Of a stretch of DNA of 64,000 nucleotides, positions 27,530 to 39,072 are shown piece after piece. Under the pieces are notes generated by a model. It was not told the origin of the DNA and ran no database searches. It was given only the letters and a program-made list of their open reading frames with translations. Origin of the DNA: Deltaproteobacteria bacterium (GTDB lineage: Bacteria; Desulfobacterota; GWC2-55-46); the NCBI GenBank assembly GCA_016218105.1, contig JACRET010000005.1:124001-188000 (forward strand), read 5' to 3'. The position numbers were made by a program, and so were the translations under genes. The stretch's first letter is position 1, and the number at the start of each line of letters is the position of its first letter.

Positions 27530-29575
27530 CTACGAGAAGAGAAGCACGCCGAAGAGCACCGCCACAAGGTTTATAACCTTGATCATCGGGTTTATGCCGG
27601 GGCCAGCCGTGTCCTTGTAAGGGTCGCCTACGGTGTCGCCTGTAACGGCGGCCTGATGGGCGGGCTTGTGCTTGCCGCCGTGCTTGCCTTCCTCTATATA
27701 TTTTTTGGCGTTATCCCATGCGGCCCCGCCTGAGGTCATCTTTATAGCTACGAAAAGGCCTGTTATGATGGAGCCGACGAGGACGCCGCCGAGCGCCTTG
27801 GGCCCCAGCACGAGGCCTACTATAATCGGGGCTACGACCGGTATAAGGGACGGGACGATCATCTTCCGTATGGCGGCGGTCGTTACTATGTCGACGCATT
27901 TGCCGTACTCAGGCTGTCCGCTGCCGTCCATGATCCCCTTTATTTCCCTGAACTGCCTTCTCACCTCTTCAACGATAGCCCCTGCCGCGTCGCCTACCGC
28001 CTTCATCAGAAACGAAGCGAAGAGGAAGGGCAGCATGCCGCCTATGAAGAGGCCCACGAGGACAAGGGGGTCTGAGAGGTCGAATACCATCCGCACGCCG
28101 CCTACTGATACCGACCTTGTGTATTCCGAGAAAAGCACTATGGCCGCGAGTCCCGCGGAGCCTATGGCGTAACCCTTGGTTACGGCCTTTGTGGTATTGC
28201 CGACCGCGTCGAGCGGGTCTGTCACGCCGCGCACTGAGCTGCCCATGTTGGCCATCTCGGCTATGCCGCCGGCGTTGTCCGTTATGGGGCCGAACGAATC
28301 TATCGCGACTACGATACCCGCCATCGTGAGCATGGCTTCAGCGGCTATCGCGACCCCGAACAGCCCGGCGAGCGAGTAGCTGCCGAGTATCGCCGCGGAT
28401 ATAACGAGCACCGGGGGGGCCGTGGACTGCTTGCCTACGGCCAGACCGGCGATGATGTTTGTGGCGTGGCCTGATACCGACGCCTCGGCTATCTCACGCA
28501 CAGGGCTGTAATGCTTCGCCGTGTAGTAGTCCGTTATCGCCACGAGCGTGATCGTTACGGCAAGCCCTATAAGCGCGGTCATATAATAGTTGAACGCAGG
28601 GATCCCGCCTATGCCGTCCATCAGGTAATAGGTTATGGGATAGAAGGAAATGGCTGAGAGGACGCCTGTCGCTATGAAGCCCTTGTAAAGGGCCGGCATT
28701 ATGCCGCCGCCCGGGCCGAGCCTCACAAACCAGCTTCCGATGATGGTCATTATTATAGCGGCTCCGCCGAGCACCAGAGGGAAGAGCATCGCAAGCTTTG
28801 ACTCAGGATACAATAGATGCGCCAGCGCCATTGTGGCTACTGTCGTGACCGCGTACGTCTCAAAGAGGTCGGCGGCCATTCCGGCGCAATCGCCTACGTT
28901 GTCGCCTACGTTATCAGCGATGACAGCCGGGTTACGCGGATCGTCTTCGGGGATACCGGCTTCGACCTTGCCTACGAGATCGGCCCCCACGTCAGCGGCC
29001 TTTGTGTATATGCCGCCGCCAACCCTGGCGAAGAGGGAGATGAGGCTCCCGCCAAGTCCGAGTGAAAGGAGCGAGGCCACGGCCTTGCCTTCCGACGCTA
29101 CGTTTATCGCTATCGCGTAAAAACCCGTTACCGCCAAAAGCCCGAGGCTTATAAGGAGGAGCCCGGTTACAGCGCCCCCGCGGAATGCCACCTGAAGGGC
29201 GGCGTTTAGCCCTTTGTGGGCGGCCTGCGCGGTCTTGGCGTTGGCCCTTACCGCTACCATCATCCCTACATAGCCTGATATCGCCGAGGCTACGCCGCCC
29301 ACCACGAATCCACAGGCTGTAAGTATGCCGAAGTGCTCCGACCACTGGCCTGCCCCCCACAGGAGTATGAATATTACTGCGCCGACTATGGCGACTGTCT
29401 TATACTGACGGGCCATGTAGGCTGAAGCGCCTTCGTGTATCGCTGCCTGTATTTTTTTCATCTCTGGGGTGCCGCCGTCTAACCCCCGTACCCATAACGC
29501 AAGATATGCGGCGTAGATGATGCCCACCCCGGCCGAACCCAAAGCAAACAGAATTGTAAGCGTCGAGATATCCAT
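27530..29575 (-). CDS. hppA: Membrane-bound proton-translocating pyrophosphatase (K+-independent type by motif)
   Basis: [71 protein letters not shown] (K and T at the residues that distinguish K+-independent enzymes). Confidence 0.96.
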   Translation of the reverse strand: MDISTLTILFALGSAGVGIIYAAYLALWVRGLDGGTPEMKKIQAAIHEGASAYMARQYKTVAIVGAVIFILLWGAGQWSEHFGILTACGFVVGGVASAISGYVGMMVAVRANAKTAQAAHKGLNAALQVAFRGGAVTGLLLISLGLLAVTGFYAIAINVASEGKAVASLLSLGLGGSLISLFARVGGGIYTKAADVGADLVGKVEAGIPEDDPRNPAVIADNVGDNVGDCAGMAADLFETYAVTTVATMALAHLLYPESKLAMLFPLVLGGAAIIMTIIGSWFVRLGPGGGIMPALYKGFIATGVLSAISFYPITYYLMDGIGGIPAFNYYMTALIGLAVTITLVAITDYYTAKHYSPVREIAEASVSGHATNIIAGLAVGKQSTAPPVLVISAAILGSYSLAGLFGVAIAAEAMLTMAGIVVAIDSFGPITDNAGGIAEMANMGSSVRGVTDPLDAVGNTTKAVTKGYAIGSAGLAAIVLFSEYTRSVSVGGVRMVFDLSDPLVLVGLFIGGMLPFLFASFLMKAVGDAAGAIVEEVRRQFREIKGIMDGSGQPEYGKCVDIVTTAAIRKMIVPSLIPVVAPIIVGLVLGPKALGGVLVGSIITGLFVAIKMTSGGAAWDNAKKYIEEGKHGGKHKPAHQAAVTGDTVGDPYKDTAGPGINPMIKVINLVAVLFGVLLFS

Positions 29576-29797
29576 TACTGCGTTCTTCTCCTTTTCCGAA
29601 ATATTCAGCTATTTAGAAACAGGACAAGGCCTCGCCATGAGTTGGGTAACCCTAAAGGCTTGCCCGTGGTACATGTGATGATATTTCAAGTGTTTTCAAG
29701 GTGCAGGCTGGAAAGTGTAACCTTATAGATTGAGACAGGATAGTGTAACTTTTGGAAGGTAAGAAGTCAATTTATCTGAAGGGCAATTCCGAAGCGC

Positions 29798-29844
29798 AAA
29801 AGACCTATTATTTTGGGTTTAATAGGTCTAAAGACCTATTATTT
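29798..29844. repeat. Direct/inverted repeat cluster aaagacctattattt ... aataggtct aaagacctattattt
   Basis: Directly visible; can form alternative hairpins downstream of the NarL-type regulator. Confidence 0.6.
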
Positions 29845-30528
29845 GACCCCGGGCTCGATAAGCCCCTTCTTAAAGGCGTATATGGCCGCCTGGGTGCGGT
29901 CAAAGACGTTGAGTTTCTTAAAGATATTCCTCACATGGTTTTTGACGGTCTTTTCGCTTAAATCGAGGGTATTTGCTATTTCCTTGTTGGACTTGCCCTC
30001 GGCTATGGATTTGAGGACGGTTAGTTCACGGGCTGACAAGCCCTCGGCAGTGCGAATCTTGCGCCCTTTGGCCTCTTTGCTTGAGAGATGGGAGAACTCG
30101 TTCAGTATCTTCCGGGCTACGGCCGGGTGGATCATCGATTCCCCTCTCGCCACGACGCGAACGGCGTTTATGACCTCCTCCGATCCGACATTCTTAAGCA
30201 GGTACCCTGCCGCCCCTGCCCTGACCATCTCAAAGATATAATCCTCCCTGTCATACATGGTCACCACAAGGATGCCCACGTCAGGGTTTTCTCTTTTTAT
30301 GATCCTCGCCGCCTCCGGCCCTTCCATCCGCGGCATGATTATGTCCATGAGAATAACGTCTGGATCAAGCATGCGAGCCTTGCCCACGGCATCCATGCCG
30401 TCTTCCGCAACCCCGACCACTTCTATATCGGGGCTCCCCTTAAGCATGGAAGAGAGCCCTTCCCGTATGATCTGAAGGTCGTCTGCGATCAGTACCCTTA
30501 TCTTCCTGTTGTTGCAGGGCCTTGTCAT
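29839..30528 (-). CDS. NarL/FixJ-family response regulator
   Basis: IRVLIADDLQIIREGLSSML...VILMDIIMPRMEG...LSARELTVLKSIAEGKSNKEIANTLDLSEKTVKNHVRNIFKKL. Confidence 0.93.
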   Translation of the reverse strand: MTRPCNNRKIRVLIADDLQIIREGLSSMLKGSPDIEVVGVAEDGMDAVGKARMLDPDVILMDIIMPRMEGPEAARIIKRENPDVGILVVTMYDREDYIFEMVRAGAAGYLLKNVGSEEVINAVRVVARGESMIHPAVARKILNEFSHLSSKEAKGRKIRTAEGLSARELTVLKSIAEGKSNKEIANTLDLSEKTVKNHVRNIFKKLNVFDRTQAAIYAFKKGLIEPGVK

Positions 30529-30885
30529 GGATAGCCTTTTAAGCGGAGCAAAGCAATCTCTTTTAAAAACCCACACTGCCTCCCCCCAATGGGGAGAGGG
30601 GCTTCTTCTGTGGGCCCGTTCCTCACTTACGCGTTATCCACCCTTGTATATCGAAGCCAGCTGGATTTTATGCGCACTATAATGGAAAAGAGAGTCTTTG
30701 TCATTCCCGCGTAATCGGGAATCCATCGTCCTTGTTTTTTCCTCTGGATTCCCGATTAAGGCGTTCGGGAATGACGGCTTTAAGTAGGGCCTGCTCCCCG
30801 AACGGGCCGGGACCGACGAGAAACCTAAGCCTGTCAGGCTTATTTTATTAAAAAGGGGTGGAACAATCAATTTAAATCCATGCGC

Positions 30886-31557
30886 TTACAGAGCGTTCCT
30901 GTTGTCTTTCTCCCAGGCGCAGGCCCTTGAATAATCCTTAAACAGCTTCTCCTGCGTCCTGAACTCTTTCGAATGGATAGAGATTCTTGCCCCGTTTTCC
31001 TTGACACCCAGATGGGCATGGAGCATTTCGTGGTATACGATAAATGAAACAAAATAATCCGGTACCTCTTTTTTATCCAGTATTCCGTTTATCCTGATAA
31101 GCCCGGTCAAGTAATTGTAGCTCCCGAGGGTCCTCTTCCGAACCCTCCTCTGCCCTCCCCTTCCCCATGTGATCAGCGCATCTACCGTGCCTCCGAAGTA
31201 TTCTTCATTGATCGAGAGGTACAACCTTGAAAGGTCGTGATATCTGCCAACGGCCTGCCGCTTTACCTTACGGGGGCTCTTGATAACGGCCCGCCTCTCC
31301 CTTAAAAACCTCCTGATGGCCGGTATCGGGCTTTTCCTCCGCCTTATAAACCCGGCTATCTCTTCCACAACCGCATCGTCAGCCTCCAGGAATATCCAGT
31401 TAAGCCTCAGCTCATAGGATTCAGCCTTCTTTCTGACCGAAAGCATCCTGCTTATATTATCCGTAAATGTTACAGATACAGCCGTGCCCGCGGCCTTTTC
31501 AAAAAAAGCCTTCAGGCAGGCGCTCCTATCTGAAAAATTCAAGTTCAGTTGTTCCAA
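30886..31557 (-). CDS. SprT-like zinc metallopeptidase-fold protein
   Basis: HEMLHAHLG motif; YHDLSRLYLSINEEYFGGTVDALITWGRG; RIHSKEF-like ISIHSKEF. Confidence 0.75.
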   Translation of the reverse strand: MEQLNLNFSDRSACLKAFFEKAAGTAVSVTFTDNISRMLSVRKKAESYELRLNWIFLEADDAVVEEIAGFIRRRKSPIPAIRRFLRERRAVIKSPRKVKRQAVGRYHDLSRLYLSINEEYFGGTVDALITWGRGGQRRVRKRTLGSYNYLTGLIRINGILDKKEVPDYFVSFIVYHEMLHAHLGVKENGARISIHSKEFRTQEKLFKDYSRACAWEKDNRNAL

Positions 31558-31672
31558 CGGCGCCCCCGCTCAATCCTTTTACATGGAGGCATTCTAAAGG
31601 GATACGGCTGGATTTGCAATGTGGATTTTTTGGAAGGTTAAAAATTGAAGCACCCCGCGAGGAATGCGCCCG

Positions 31673-34309
31673 CTATAGCCTATTCAGGTACGGCGACGGC
31701 TGCCCGATATGGTATCCCTGCGCGTAATCAACGCCGTAATCCTTAAGCAGTTCCACTATGGGCTGATGCTCGACAAACTCGGCTACGGTCTTGATGCCCA
31801 TGCCTTTTGCGACGTCGGTTATGGCTTTCACGAAGAGTTGGTCGTTCAGGTTTTTATCAAGGCCCTTTATGAAAGAGCCGGCTATCTTGATATAATCGAC
31901 ATGGAATTCCTTAAGGTACAGGAAAGAGGTAAACCCGATCCCGAAGTCGTCCAAAGAGATGCGGCATCCAAGAGCCCGGAGCGTCCTGACGAACTTCAAC
32001 GCGGAATCGAGGTCCGTTATCGAGGCGGTCTCGGTTATTTCAAAGATGATCCTTGCGGGGTCAGCCCCTGTCTCGTGCATCTTCGACTGCAGGAAATACA
32101 GAAACTCCCTGTCCCCAAGCTCCTTTCCGGAAATGTTAACGCAGAATGCCAGCGGCTTCCCCTTGGAATCAAGATCCGCCTGAAGCCGCATGGCCTTCTC
32201 TATGATCACCCTGGATATCTCGCCAACAAGGCCGAACCTCTCGGCTATGTCTATAAACGGGCCGGGGAGTATTATGCCTCCGTCCTTATCCCGCATCCTG
32301 GCGAGCACTTCGTAGTGTTTTATCTGCTCATCATTAAGGTCGAGGATCGGCTGATACCATGCCTCGAAACGGTCTTCCCTTATGGCGTCAAGGATGTTCT
32401 CCTTCCATTTTAGCCTGGAATGCATCTGCTCGATGTCGCGCTCTTCGGGGGTATAGAAATGGACGCGATTCCTGCCAAGGTCTTTTGCCCTGTACATCGC
32501 CGCATCCGCCTTTGTCAAAAGTTCAGTCGTAGTTCTGCCGTGCTCAGGGAAGAGCGACACGCCTACGCTTACGGTTAGATGGCAAGGGACGTCGGATTGA
32601 TAAAAGCTCTCAAGCCCTTTTCTGAGCTGCTCGGCTACGGCAACGGACTCGGCCCTGCCCACGCGCGGCAGAAAGAGGGCGAATTCATCGCCGCTAAGCC
32701 TGCAAAGGTAGCTTTCCCTGGCCGGGTCATTAAAATACCTCGTGTTTATATACCGTAAGGTGATCTGGAGGAGCTTCGCCACGCGCCTCAGAAACTCGTC
32801 GCCCATGCCGTGGCCGTATGCGTCGCTTATGAATTTGAACTGATCGATATCAAGGAGGAAGAGCGCTCCCGTGGGATGATTGCTTTTGTCCTCGATCCAG
32901 CCGCTGATGATCTCTATAAACCTTGAACGGTTCGTAAGCCCCGTCAGACCGTCATAATGCGCGAGGAATTGTATCTGCTCCCTCGACACCTTCTGCTCGG
33001 TTATGTCATCATGTACCGCTAGAAAGTGCGTTATTTTGCCTTCCTCATCGGTTACGGGAGAGATTACCGCGCTGACCCAGAAAAACTCCCCGTTTTTCCC
33101 CTTGTTCTTAAAGGTCCCTCTCCAGGTGTTGCCTGATAAAAGCGTGTCCCAAAGGTCTTGATATACCTCTTTGGAGGTCGCCCCGGAAGCGAGTATCCGG
33201 GGGTTTTCACCCAATGCCTCGTCCTTTGACCATCCGGTTATACGCTCGAACGTCGGATTTACATATTCTATAACACCGTTTACGTCCGTTATGCAGACCA
33301 GGTTCGCGCTCTGCTCTATGGCCTTCGTAAGCTTTCTTAAATCCTGCTCGACCTTCTTGCGGCTGGCTATCTCTTCCTTAAGGCAGCTGTTTGCCTCTTC
33401 AAGCTCCAGAGTCCTCTTCTTGACTATATCTTCCAATCTGTTCTTATAGATATTGAGCTCGTCTTCAGCCCTTCTAAGCTCTGTCACATCATCGCCTGAG
33501 CTTAAAATCGCGCATATCCTGCCTTCCGCATCCCTGAGCGCGGTATTCTTCCACAATATTTTCTTTTCGCTTCCGGTCTTTGAAAGGATTACGCTTTCAG
33601 AGCATTCAGGAAGGCCGTCTAAACCGGAAAATATTTTATGGAAACACTCGTTTGACGATTTTTTGAATCTTTCGGGTATGAAATTCTCAAACCAGTTCCT
33701 GCCTATTATCTCCCCCTCGCCGTACCCAAGCACCTCACAGCCCTTCCTGTTTATAAGGGTAACTTTCTGGCCGGCGTCCAGGGCGACGAAGATCACATTT
33801 GCCACATCCAGGTATTTTTGCGCCCTGTCCCTCTCGGCCCTGAGCCTTTCCTCGGCGCGCTTACGCTCGTTTATGTCTCGTCCGATCCCGATAACCCCGG
33901 CGATGGCGCCGCTTTTATCTCTCAGCGGGACATTCCTGTACTCGCAATGATACCCGGTATCCTTGAAGACAAGTTCGAACCTGGGGCATTCTCCACCAAG
34001 TGTCTCGTAGTAGACATCGGTAGCTATTTTAAGGTTTTCTTCGTCAAGCAGGGGGGCAAAGGGTTTGCCTATAAGCTCTTCCGGCTTAAGGCCGACGTAT
34101 TTTTCACAGACATCATTTATGTAAATTATATTGCCTTTGTTGTCGCAGATATAAGCCAAATCGCTCATTCCGGAGAAAAGGGCCGTGTACTTGATAAGCG
34201 AGTCGACTGGATTAACGATATCCCTTGCCGCCTCAAGCTCTACTATCCTTTTACGGGCATTTTCGAGTTCGGTAAGGAGCTCTGCCTTATTCTTCCTGGC
34301 GTTTGTCAT
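31673..34309 (-). CDS. Multi-PAS diguanylate cyclase/phosphodiesterase (GGDEF-EAL)
   Basis: PAS domains, SGDEF active-site variant, EVLARMRD EAL motif, NISGKELGD, DDFGIGFTSFLYLKEFHVDYIKI. Confidence 0.95.
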   Translation of the reverse strand: MTNARKNKAELLTELENARKRIVELEAARDIVNPVDSLIKYTALFSGMSDLAYICDNKGNIIYINDVCEKYVGLKPEELIGKPFAPLLDEENLKIATDVYYETLGGECPRFELVFKDTGYHCEYRNVPLRDKSGAIAGVIGIGRDINERKRAEERLRAERDRAQKYLDVANVIFVALDAGQKVTLINRKGCEVLGYGEGEIIGRNWFENFIPERFKKSSNECFHKIFSGLDGLPECSESVILSKTGSEKKILWKNTALRDAEGRICAILSSGDDVTELRRAEDELNIYKNRLEDIVKKRTLELEEANSCLKEEIASRKKVEQDLRKLTKAIEQSANLVCITDVNGVIEYVNPTFERITGWSKDEALGENPRILASGATSKEVYQDLWDTLLSGNTWRGTFKNKGKNGEFFWVSAVISPVTDEEGKITHFLAVHDDITEQKVSREQIQFLAHYDGLTGLTNRSRFIEIISGWIEDKSNHPTGALFLLDIDQFKFISDAYGHGMGDEFLRRVAKLLQITLRYINTRYFNDPARESYLCRLSGDEFALFLPRVGRAESVAVAEQLRKGLESFYQSDVPCHLTVSVGVSLFPEHGRTTTELLTKADAAMYRAKDLGRNRVHFYTPEERDIEQMHSRLKWKENILDAIREDRFEAWYQPILDLNDEQIKHYEVLARMRDKDGGIILPGPFIDIAERFGLVGEISRVIIEKAMRLQADLDSKGKPLAFCVNISGKELGDREFLYFLQSKMHETGADPARIIFEITETASITDLDSALKFVRTLRALGCRISLDDFGIGFTSFLYLKEFHVDYIKIAGSFIKGLDKNLNDQLFVKAITDVAKGMGIKTVAEFVEHQPIVELLKDYGVDYAQGYHIGQPSPYLNRL

Positions 34310-34481
34310 GTTGGAAACCCGTGATTGACTTATTTTTTTCAACAAGTTACATGTCTGTTGCAAAAAAGATAAATCCTACGTCCACCTCAGAGTTTCTTAT
34401 CGCATTTTTAACGGAAAACTTAAACTTTTTATTTTTAATTTAAAAACACCATCCAATGCCTCGATCCATCCTTGAACTCAT

Positions 34482-34592
34482 ATTGAAGCTCCCCGCGGCG
34501 AGCCGCGGGTAATCTTCGATATGTAAGGAAACAATTTCTATTCGCTCGCTTGCCCCCGCAGCAACTGCGGGGAATGCACTCGCTATGCATAT
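34482..34592. repeat. Palindromic GC-rich intergenic repeat (attgaagctccccgcggcgagccgcggg...)
   Basis: Hairpins ccgcgg/ccgcgg and ccccgcagcaactgcgggg; a truncated relative (aattgaagcaccccgcgaggaatgcgcccgctata) at 31642-31676. Confidence 0.6.
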
Positions 34593-34820
34593 TCAAAAAT
34601 TGACATCCAAAAATACGGGTATAGACTTAAAAATAGCACTCACATCGGTTTTTCTTAAAAAACAAATTACCGTAATTCCACGGACAAGGGAGTATACGGC
34701 TCATGAACTCTGGGCCTTATTCTTAACCACGGGATAACGGTTTTTTTTTATAAAGTTTGAACGTCCGCCCGTGGCTTAAGCCAGGGCTTTCCAACCGGCT
34801 TTATAAAGGCAGACCGCGTC

Positions 34821-36656
34821 ATGAGAATCGGAGCGAACTATCTCGGAAACGGGCTCTGTGAATTTATGGTATGGGCCCCTTTCCTTAATAAATTGTCGGT
34901 AGATATCATCGGCCCGGGCAAAAAGAGAAGACCCGCCGTTGATCTCGAACAGATAGAATTCGGCTACTGGAAAGGGGTGGCTAATGATTCGCCACCCGGA
35001 TCGCTCTATTCATTGGCCCTTGACGGAGCGCTCAAACGTTCTGATCCAGCCTCCCACTTCCAGCCTTTCGGGGTAAACGGCCCTTCGGAGCTTGTAGACC
35101 ATGAATATCCCTGGGACGACGCCCTCTGGAGGGGTTTAGGGCTCGCGGAGATGATAATCTATGAGATACATGCCGGCGCGTTCACGCCCGAGGGCACATT
35201 CGAAGCGATCATCCCGAGACTTGAGGAGCTTAAGGATATCGGCGTAAACGCGATAGAGCTTATGCCCGTAGCCCAGTTTCCGGGAGACAGGAACTGGGGC
35301 TATGACGGGGTATTCCCGTTTTCCGTGCAGAACAGCTACGGCGGGCCGATGGGGCTTAAAAGGCTCGTCAACGAGTGCCACGGACGCGGGATCGCCGTGA
35401 TACTGGATACCGTATACAACCACCTCGGGCCGGAAGGGAATTACCTCCACGATTTCGGCCCTTATTTCACGGATACCTATAAGACGCCGTGGGGCCGGGC
35501 GATGAACTTTGACGGCCCTTACAGCGACGAGGTCAGGAACTACTTTATCGAGAACGCCATACACTGGTTCCGGAACTACCACATAGACGCCCTCAGGCTC
35601 GACGCGATACACGCCATCTTCGATTTCAGCGCCATACCTTTCCTGAAAATCCTGAAGGAACGGGTCGCGAACTTCGGAAGGGCAAGCGGGAGGGATTTTT
35701 ACCTGATAGCCGAAAGCGATCTAAACGACCCCAAGGTACTGAAAGACCCCGGGGCAGGCGGCTACGGACTGGACGCCGGGTGGTGCGACGACTTCCATCA
35801 CTCGGTCCACGCCCTGATCACGGGAGAGCGGGAGGGCTATTACGCGGATTTCGGGGATACGCGCCATCTCGTCAAATCCTTGAGGGAGGGGTTCGTATAT
35901 TCGGGCCAGTATTCCGGGTACAGGAAGAAAAGCTTCGGAAGCCCCTCGGCCTCTATACCCGGCGGCCGCTTCATAGTATTTTCTCAGAACCACGACCAGA
36001 CCGGCAACAGGATGATGGGGGAACGGCTCTCCCAACTGGTGTCTTTCGATGCCTTGAAACTTGCTTGCGGGATCATGCTGCTGTCCCCCTACATTCCGCT
36101 CCTCTTCATGGGAGAGGAATACGGGGAAGACGCTCCGTTTCTTTATTTCACGAGCCATTCGGGGGAAGGGCTTATCGAGGCTGCGGCTAAAGGAAGGCTG
36201 GAGGAATTCAGAGAATTCAAATGGAGGGGAACTCCACCTGCCCCGAACAGCCCGGAGACCTTTCTTAAGTCCAAAATAAACTGGGGCCGCCGCTCATCCA
36301 GCGGCAATAAAGTCCTCCTCGAATTCCACAAGGCGCTCATAAATCTCAGGAAGACCACGCCCGCGCTCTCCAATCCGGACAGGGGCTGTCTTGAGGCCTC
36401 GGGCGACCATGAGAGGCGGATCGTGTTCCTGAAGAGGTGGAACGGGGTAAGCACCGTATTTTGCGTATTTAATGTCAGCAGCGCCGCCAACGACATCTCC
36501 CTGCAGATGCCGGAGGGCAGATGGAAGAAGGCGTTTGACTCGTGCGCCCTTAAGTGGAACGGAGCCGGCGAGACCATGCCGTCCGTGGTCAATATGCGCG
36601 CCGACTGCCGATTAAGCGGCTTCGGCTTCGCCCTTTACATAAAGGAGGTCGCCTGA
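34821..36656 (+). CDS. treZ: Malto-oligosyltrehalose trehalohydrolase
   Basis: MIIYEIHAGAFTPEGTFEAIIPRLEELKDIGVNAIELMPVAQFPGDRNWGYDGV; QNHDQTGNRMMGERLS. Confidence 0.95.
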   Translation: MRIGANYLGNGLCEFMVWAPFLNKLSVDIIGPGKKRRPAVDLEQIEFGYWKGVANDSPPGSLYSLALDGALKRSDPASHFQPFGVNGPSELVDHEYPWDDALWRGLGLAEMIIYEIHAGAFTPEGTFEAIIPRLEELKDIGVNAIELMPVAQFPGDRNWGYDGVFPFSVQNSYGGPMGLKRLVNECHGRGIAVILDTVYNHLGPEGNYLHDFGPYFTDTYKTPWGRAMNFDGPYSDEVRNYFIENAIHWFRNYHIDALRLDAIHAIFDFSAIPFLKILKERVANFGRASGRDFYLIAESDLNDPKVLKDPGAGGYGLDAGWCDDFHHSVHALITGEREGYYADFGDTRHLVKSLREGFVYSGQYSGYRKKSFGSPSASIPGGRFIVFSQNHDQTGNRMMGERLSQLVSFDALKLACGIMLLSPYIPLLFMGEEYGEDAPFLYFTSHSGEGLIEAAAKGRLEEFREFKWRGTPPAPNSPETFLKSKINWGRRSSSGNKVLLEFHKALINLRKTTPALSNPDRGCLEASGDHERRIVFLKRWNGVSTVFCVFNVSSAANDISLQMPEGRWKKAFDSCALKWNGAGETMPSVVNMRADCRLSGFGFALYIKEVA

Positions 36657-39070
36657 TGGAGGAGAAGTACGTCTGCATACATGGCCACTTCTACCAGCCC
36701 CCGCGCGAAAACCCCTGGCTGGAGGAGATAGAGCTCCAGGATTCGGCGTATCCATATCATGACTGGAACGAGCGGATTACCGCGGAGTGCTATCAGCCAA
36801 ACGCCTCGGCGAGGATACTCGGCCCGGACTCAAAGATAATAGACATAGTCAACAACTATTCGAGGATAAGCTTTAACTTCGGCCCCACCCTCCTCCAGGA
36901 CCTGGAACGAAGGCGCCCTGATATACATAACGCGATAGTAGAGGCGGATAAGGCAAGCTGCATGAGGTTTTCAGGCCACGGCTCGGCTATAGCGCAGATC
37001 TACAACCATATGATCATGCCTCTTGCGAGCGTCCGGGACAAAAAAACAATGATCAGATGGGGCATACGCGATTTTCAGAAAAGGTTCGGAAGAGACCCCG
37101 AGGGGATGTGGCTGCCGGAGACGGCCGCAGATACGGAGACCCTCGACCTTATCGCCGAAGAAGGGATCAAATTCACGATACTCGCGCCAAGGCAGGCCAA
37201 ACGTGTCAAGAAGCTCGCAAAGGGCATGAGATGGAAGGATGTGGATGAAGGAGGGGTCGACCCGGGGGTGCCGTACACTATGAGCCTTCCTTCCGGAAGG
37301 ACTATCGCGATATTTTTCTATTTCGGCGACATCGCCCATGAGGTCAGCTTCGGAGGGCTTCTCTATAACGGCGAGGCCTTCGCGCGAAAACTATCCTCTC
37401 CGGCGTATCAGGACCAGGTATCCCTCATATCCATCGCAACGGACGGGGAGACCTTCGGCCATCATCACAAATACGGCGAGATGGCCCTGGCATACTGCCT
37501 TTATTTCATCGAATCACAAAACCTCGCGAAGCTTACGAATTTCGGCGAGTTCCTGAAAATGCACACGCCTGACCATCTTGTCGAGATACATGAGAATTCC
37601 TCGTGGAGCTGCGCGCACGGGGTAGAGCGCTGGAGGAGCGACTGCGGGTGCTCTACCGGCATGCACGGAGAGTGGCAGCAGGCGTGGCGAGCCCCGTTGA
37701 GAGAAGGGCTCGATTGGGTAAGGGACAGGCTCTCCGCGCTATACGAGGAAGAAGCCTCTAAATATCTGAAAGACCCGTGGAAGGCGAGGGATTCTTACAT
37801 AGACGTAATACTGGACAGGGGCAGGGAAAACGTGGATGAATTCCTGCTCTCCCACGCGTCGAAGGCGCTGGGGGCCGATGACAAGGTAGCCGTCCTTAAC
37901 CTCCTTGAGATGCAACGGAACGCGCTTCTTATGTACACAAGCTGCGGATGGTTTTTCGACGAGGTGTCCGGTATCGAGACCGTGCAGATATTGCAGTACG
38001 CGGCGCGCGCCATAGAACTCGCCGAGGCTGCCAGGGGGGTGCCTCTTGAGGCTGAGTTCCTTTCATATCTGGAAAAAGCGCCGTCCAACGTGCACGGCAG
38101 CGGGAGAAAGGCCTATGAAATGTTCGTAAAGCCAGCAAGCATCGACCTTGAACGCGTCGGCATGCATTTCGCCATCTCCTCGCTTTTCCGCGACTACCAA
38201 AAAAGCACCCCGGTATATTGCTACTCGGTGGACAGCCTGATATACGAAAAATTCGAGGCGGGGAAACTCAGGCTCGCCATAGGCATGAGCGACGTGAGCT
38301 CGAACATCACCCGGGAGGAGGCGAAACTCTTCTTCGCCGCGATCCATCTCGGCGAGAACAACATCAACGGCGGCATAAGCGCGTACCCGGGGAAAAGCTC
38401 GTACAACCTGATGAGAGAGAAAATGCTGCTCGCCTTTGAAAGGAGAGACATACCCGAGATCATAAGGCTTATGGATAAATACTTCGGCATCAACAACTAC
38501 TCCCTGTGGCACCTCTTCAGGGACGAGCAACGGAAGGTCATAAATCAGATCCTCCTCCCCACCTATGAGGGCATAGAATCCTCCTACAGGCATATCTTCG
38601 ATGACAACTTCAATATGATGGATTTTCTCCGGCGCCTTAATATCCCGCTGCCGAGGCCGCTGGAGGCCACGGCGGAGTTCACCATAAATACCGATCTGTG
38701 CAGGAATCTCCAGGGCGAGGTTGACGTCGATGAGCTGGAGGCCCTGATAAAAAAGGCCGGAAGCCTTTCGATAAGGATCGATACGGATACGATCGGCTTT
38801 ATAGCGGCCGCGTGGCTGAACTCATCCATGAAGACCTTGAATGAGCGGCCGGAAGATACTGCCCTCATGGAAAAAGTAAAGAACGTCCTGCGCCTTCTAA
38901 GCGTCTTCCATCCGCAGATGAACCTTCTGATCGCTCAGAACGCGTACTTCACCATAGGAAGGGCTCTCCTGGGCAACATGAAAATAAGGGCCGAGACAGG
39001 CGATGCGGCGGCCGGCAGGTGGCTGGCGATATTCTACGAACTCGGCGATTATTTCCATGCCAGGATATAG
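36656..39070 (+). CDS. GH57-family glycoside hydrolase (DUF3536-type)
   Basis: VCIHGHFYQPPRENPWLEEIE; MWLPETAADTETLDLIAEEGIKF; start ATG overlaps the treZ stop (TGATG). Confidence 0.88.
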   Translation: MEEKYVCIHGHFYQPPRENPWLEEIELQDSAYPYHDWNERITAECYQPNASARILGPDSKIIDIVNNYSRISFNFGPTLLQDLERRRPDIHNAIVEADKASCMRFSGHGSAIAQIYNHMIMPLASVRDKKTMIRWGIRDFQKRFGRDPEGMWLPETAADTETLDLIAEEGIKFTILAPRQAKRVKKLAKGMRWKDVDEGGVDPGVPYTMSLPSGRTIAIFFYFGDIAHEVSFGGLLYNGEAFARKLSSPAYQDQVSLISIATDGETFGHHHKYGEMALAYCLYFIESQNLAKLTNFGEFLKMHTPDHLVEIHENSSWSCAHGVERWRSDCGCSTGMHGEWQQAWRAPLREGLDWVRDRLSALYEEEASKYLKDPWKARDSYIDVILDRGRENVDEFLLSHASKALGADDKVAVLNLLEMQRNALLMYTSCGWFFDEVSGIETVQILQYAARAIELAEAARGVPLEAEFLSYLEKAPSNVHGSGRKAYEMFVKPASIDLERVGMHFAISSLFRDYQKSTPVYCYSVDSLIYEKFEAGKLRLAIGMSDVSSNITREEAKLFFAAIHLGENNINGGISAYPGKSSYNLMREKMLLAFERRDIPEIIRLMDKYFGINNYSLWHLFRDEQRKVINQILLPTYEGIESSYRHIFDDNFNMMDFLRRLNIPLPRPLEATAEFTINTDLCRNLQGEVDVDELEALIKKAGSLSIRIDTDTIGFIAAAWLNSSMKTLNERPEDTALMEKVKNVLRLLSVFHPQMNLLIAQNAYFTIGRALLGNMKIRAETGDAAAGRWLAIFYELGDYFHARI

Positions 39071-39072
39071 AC

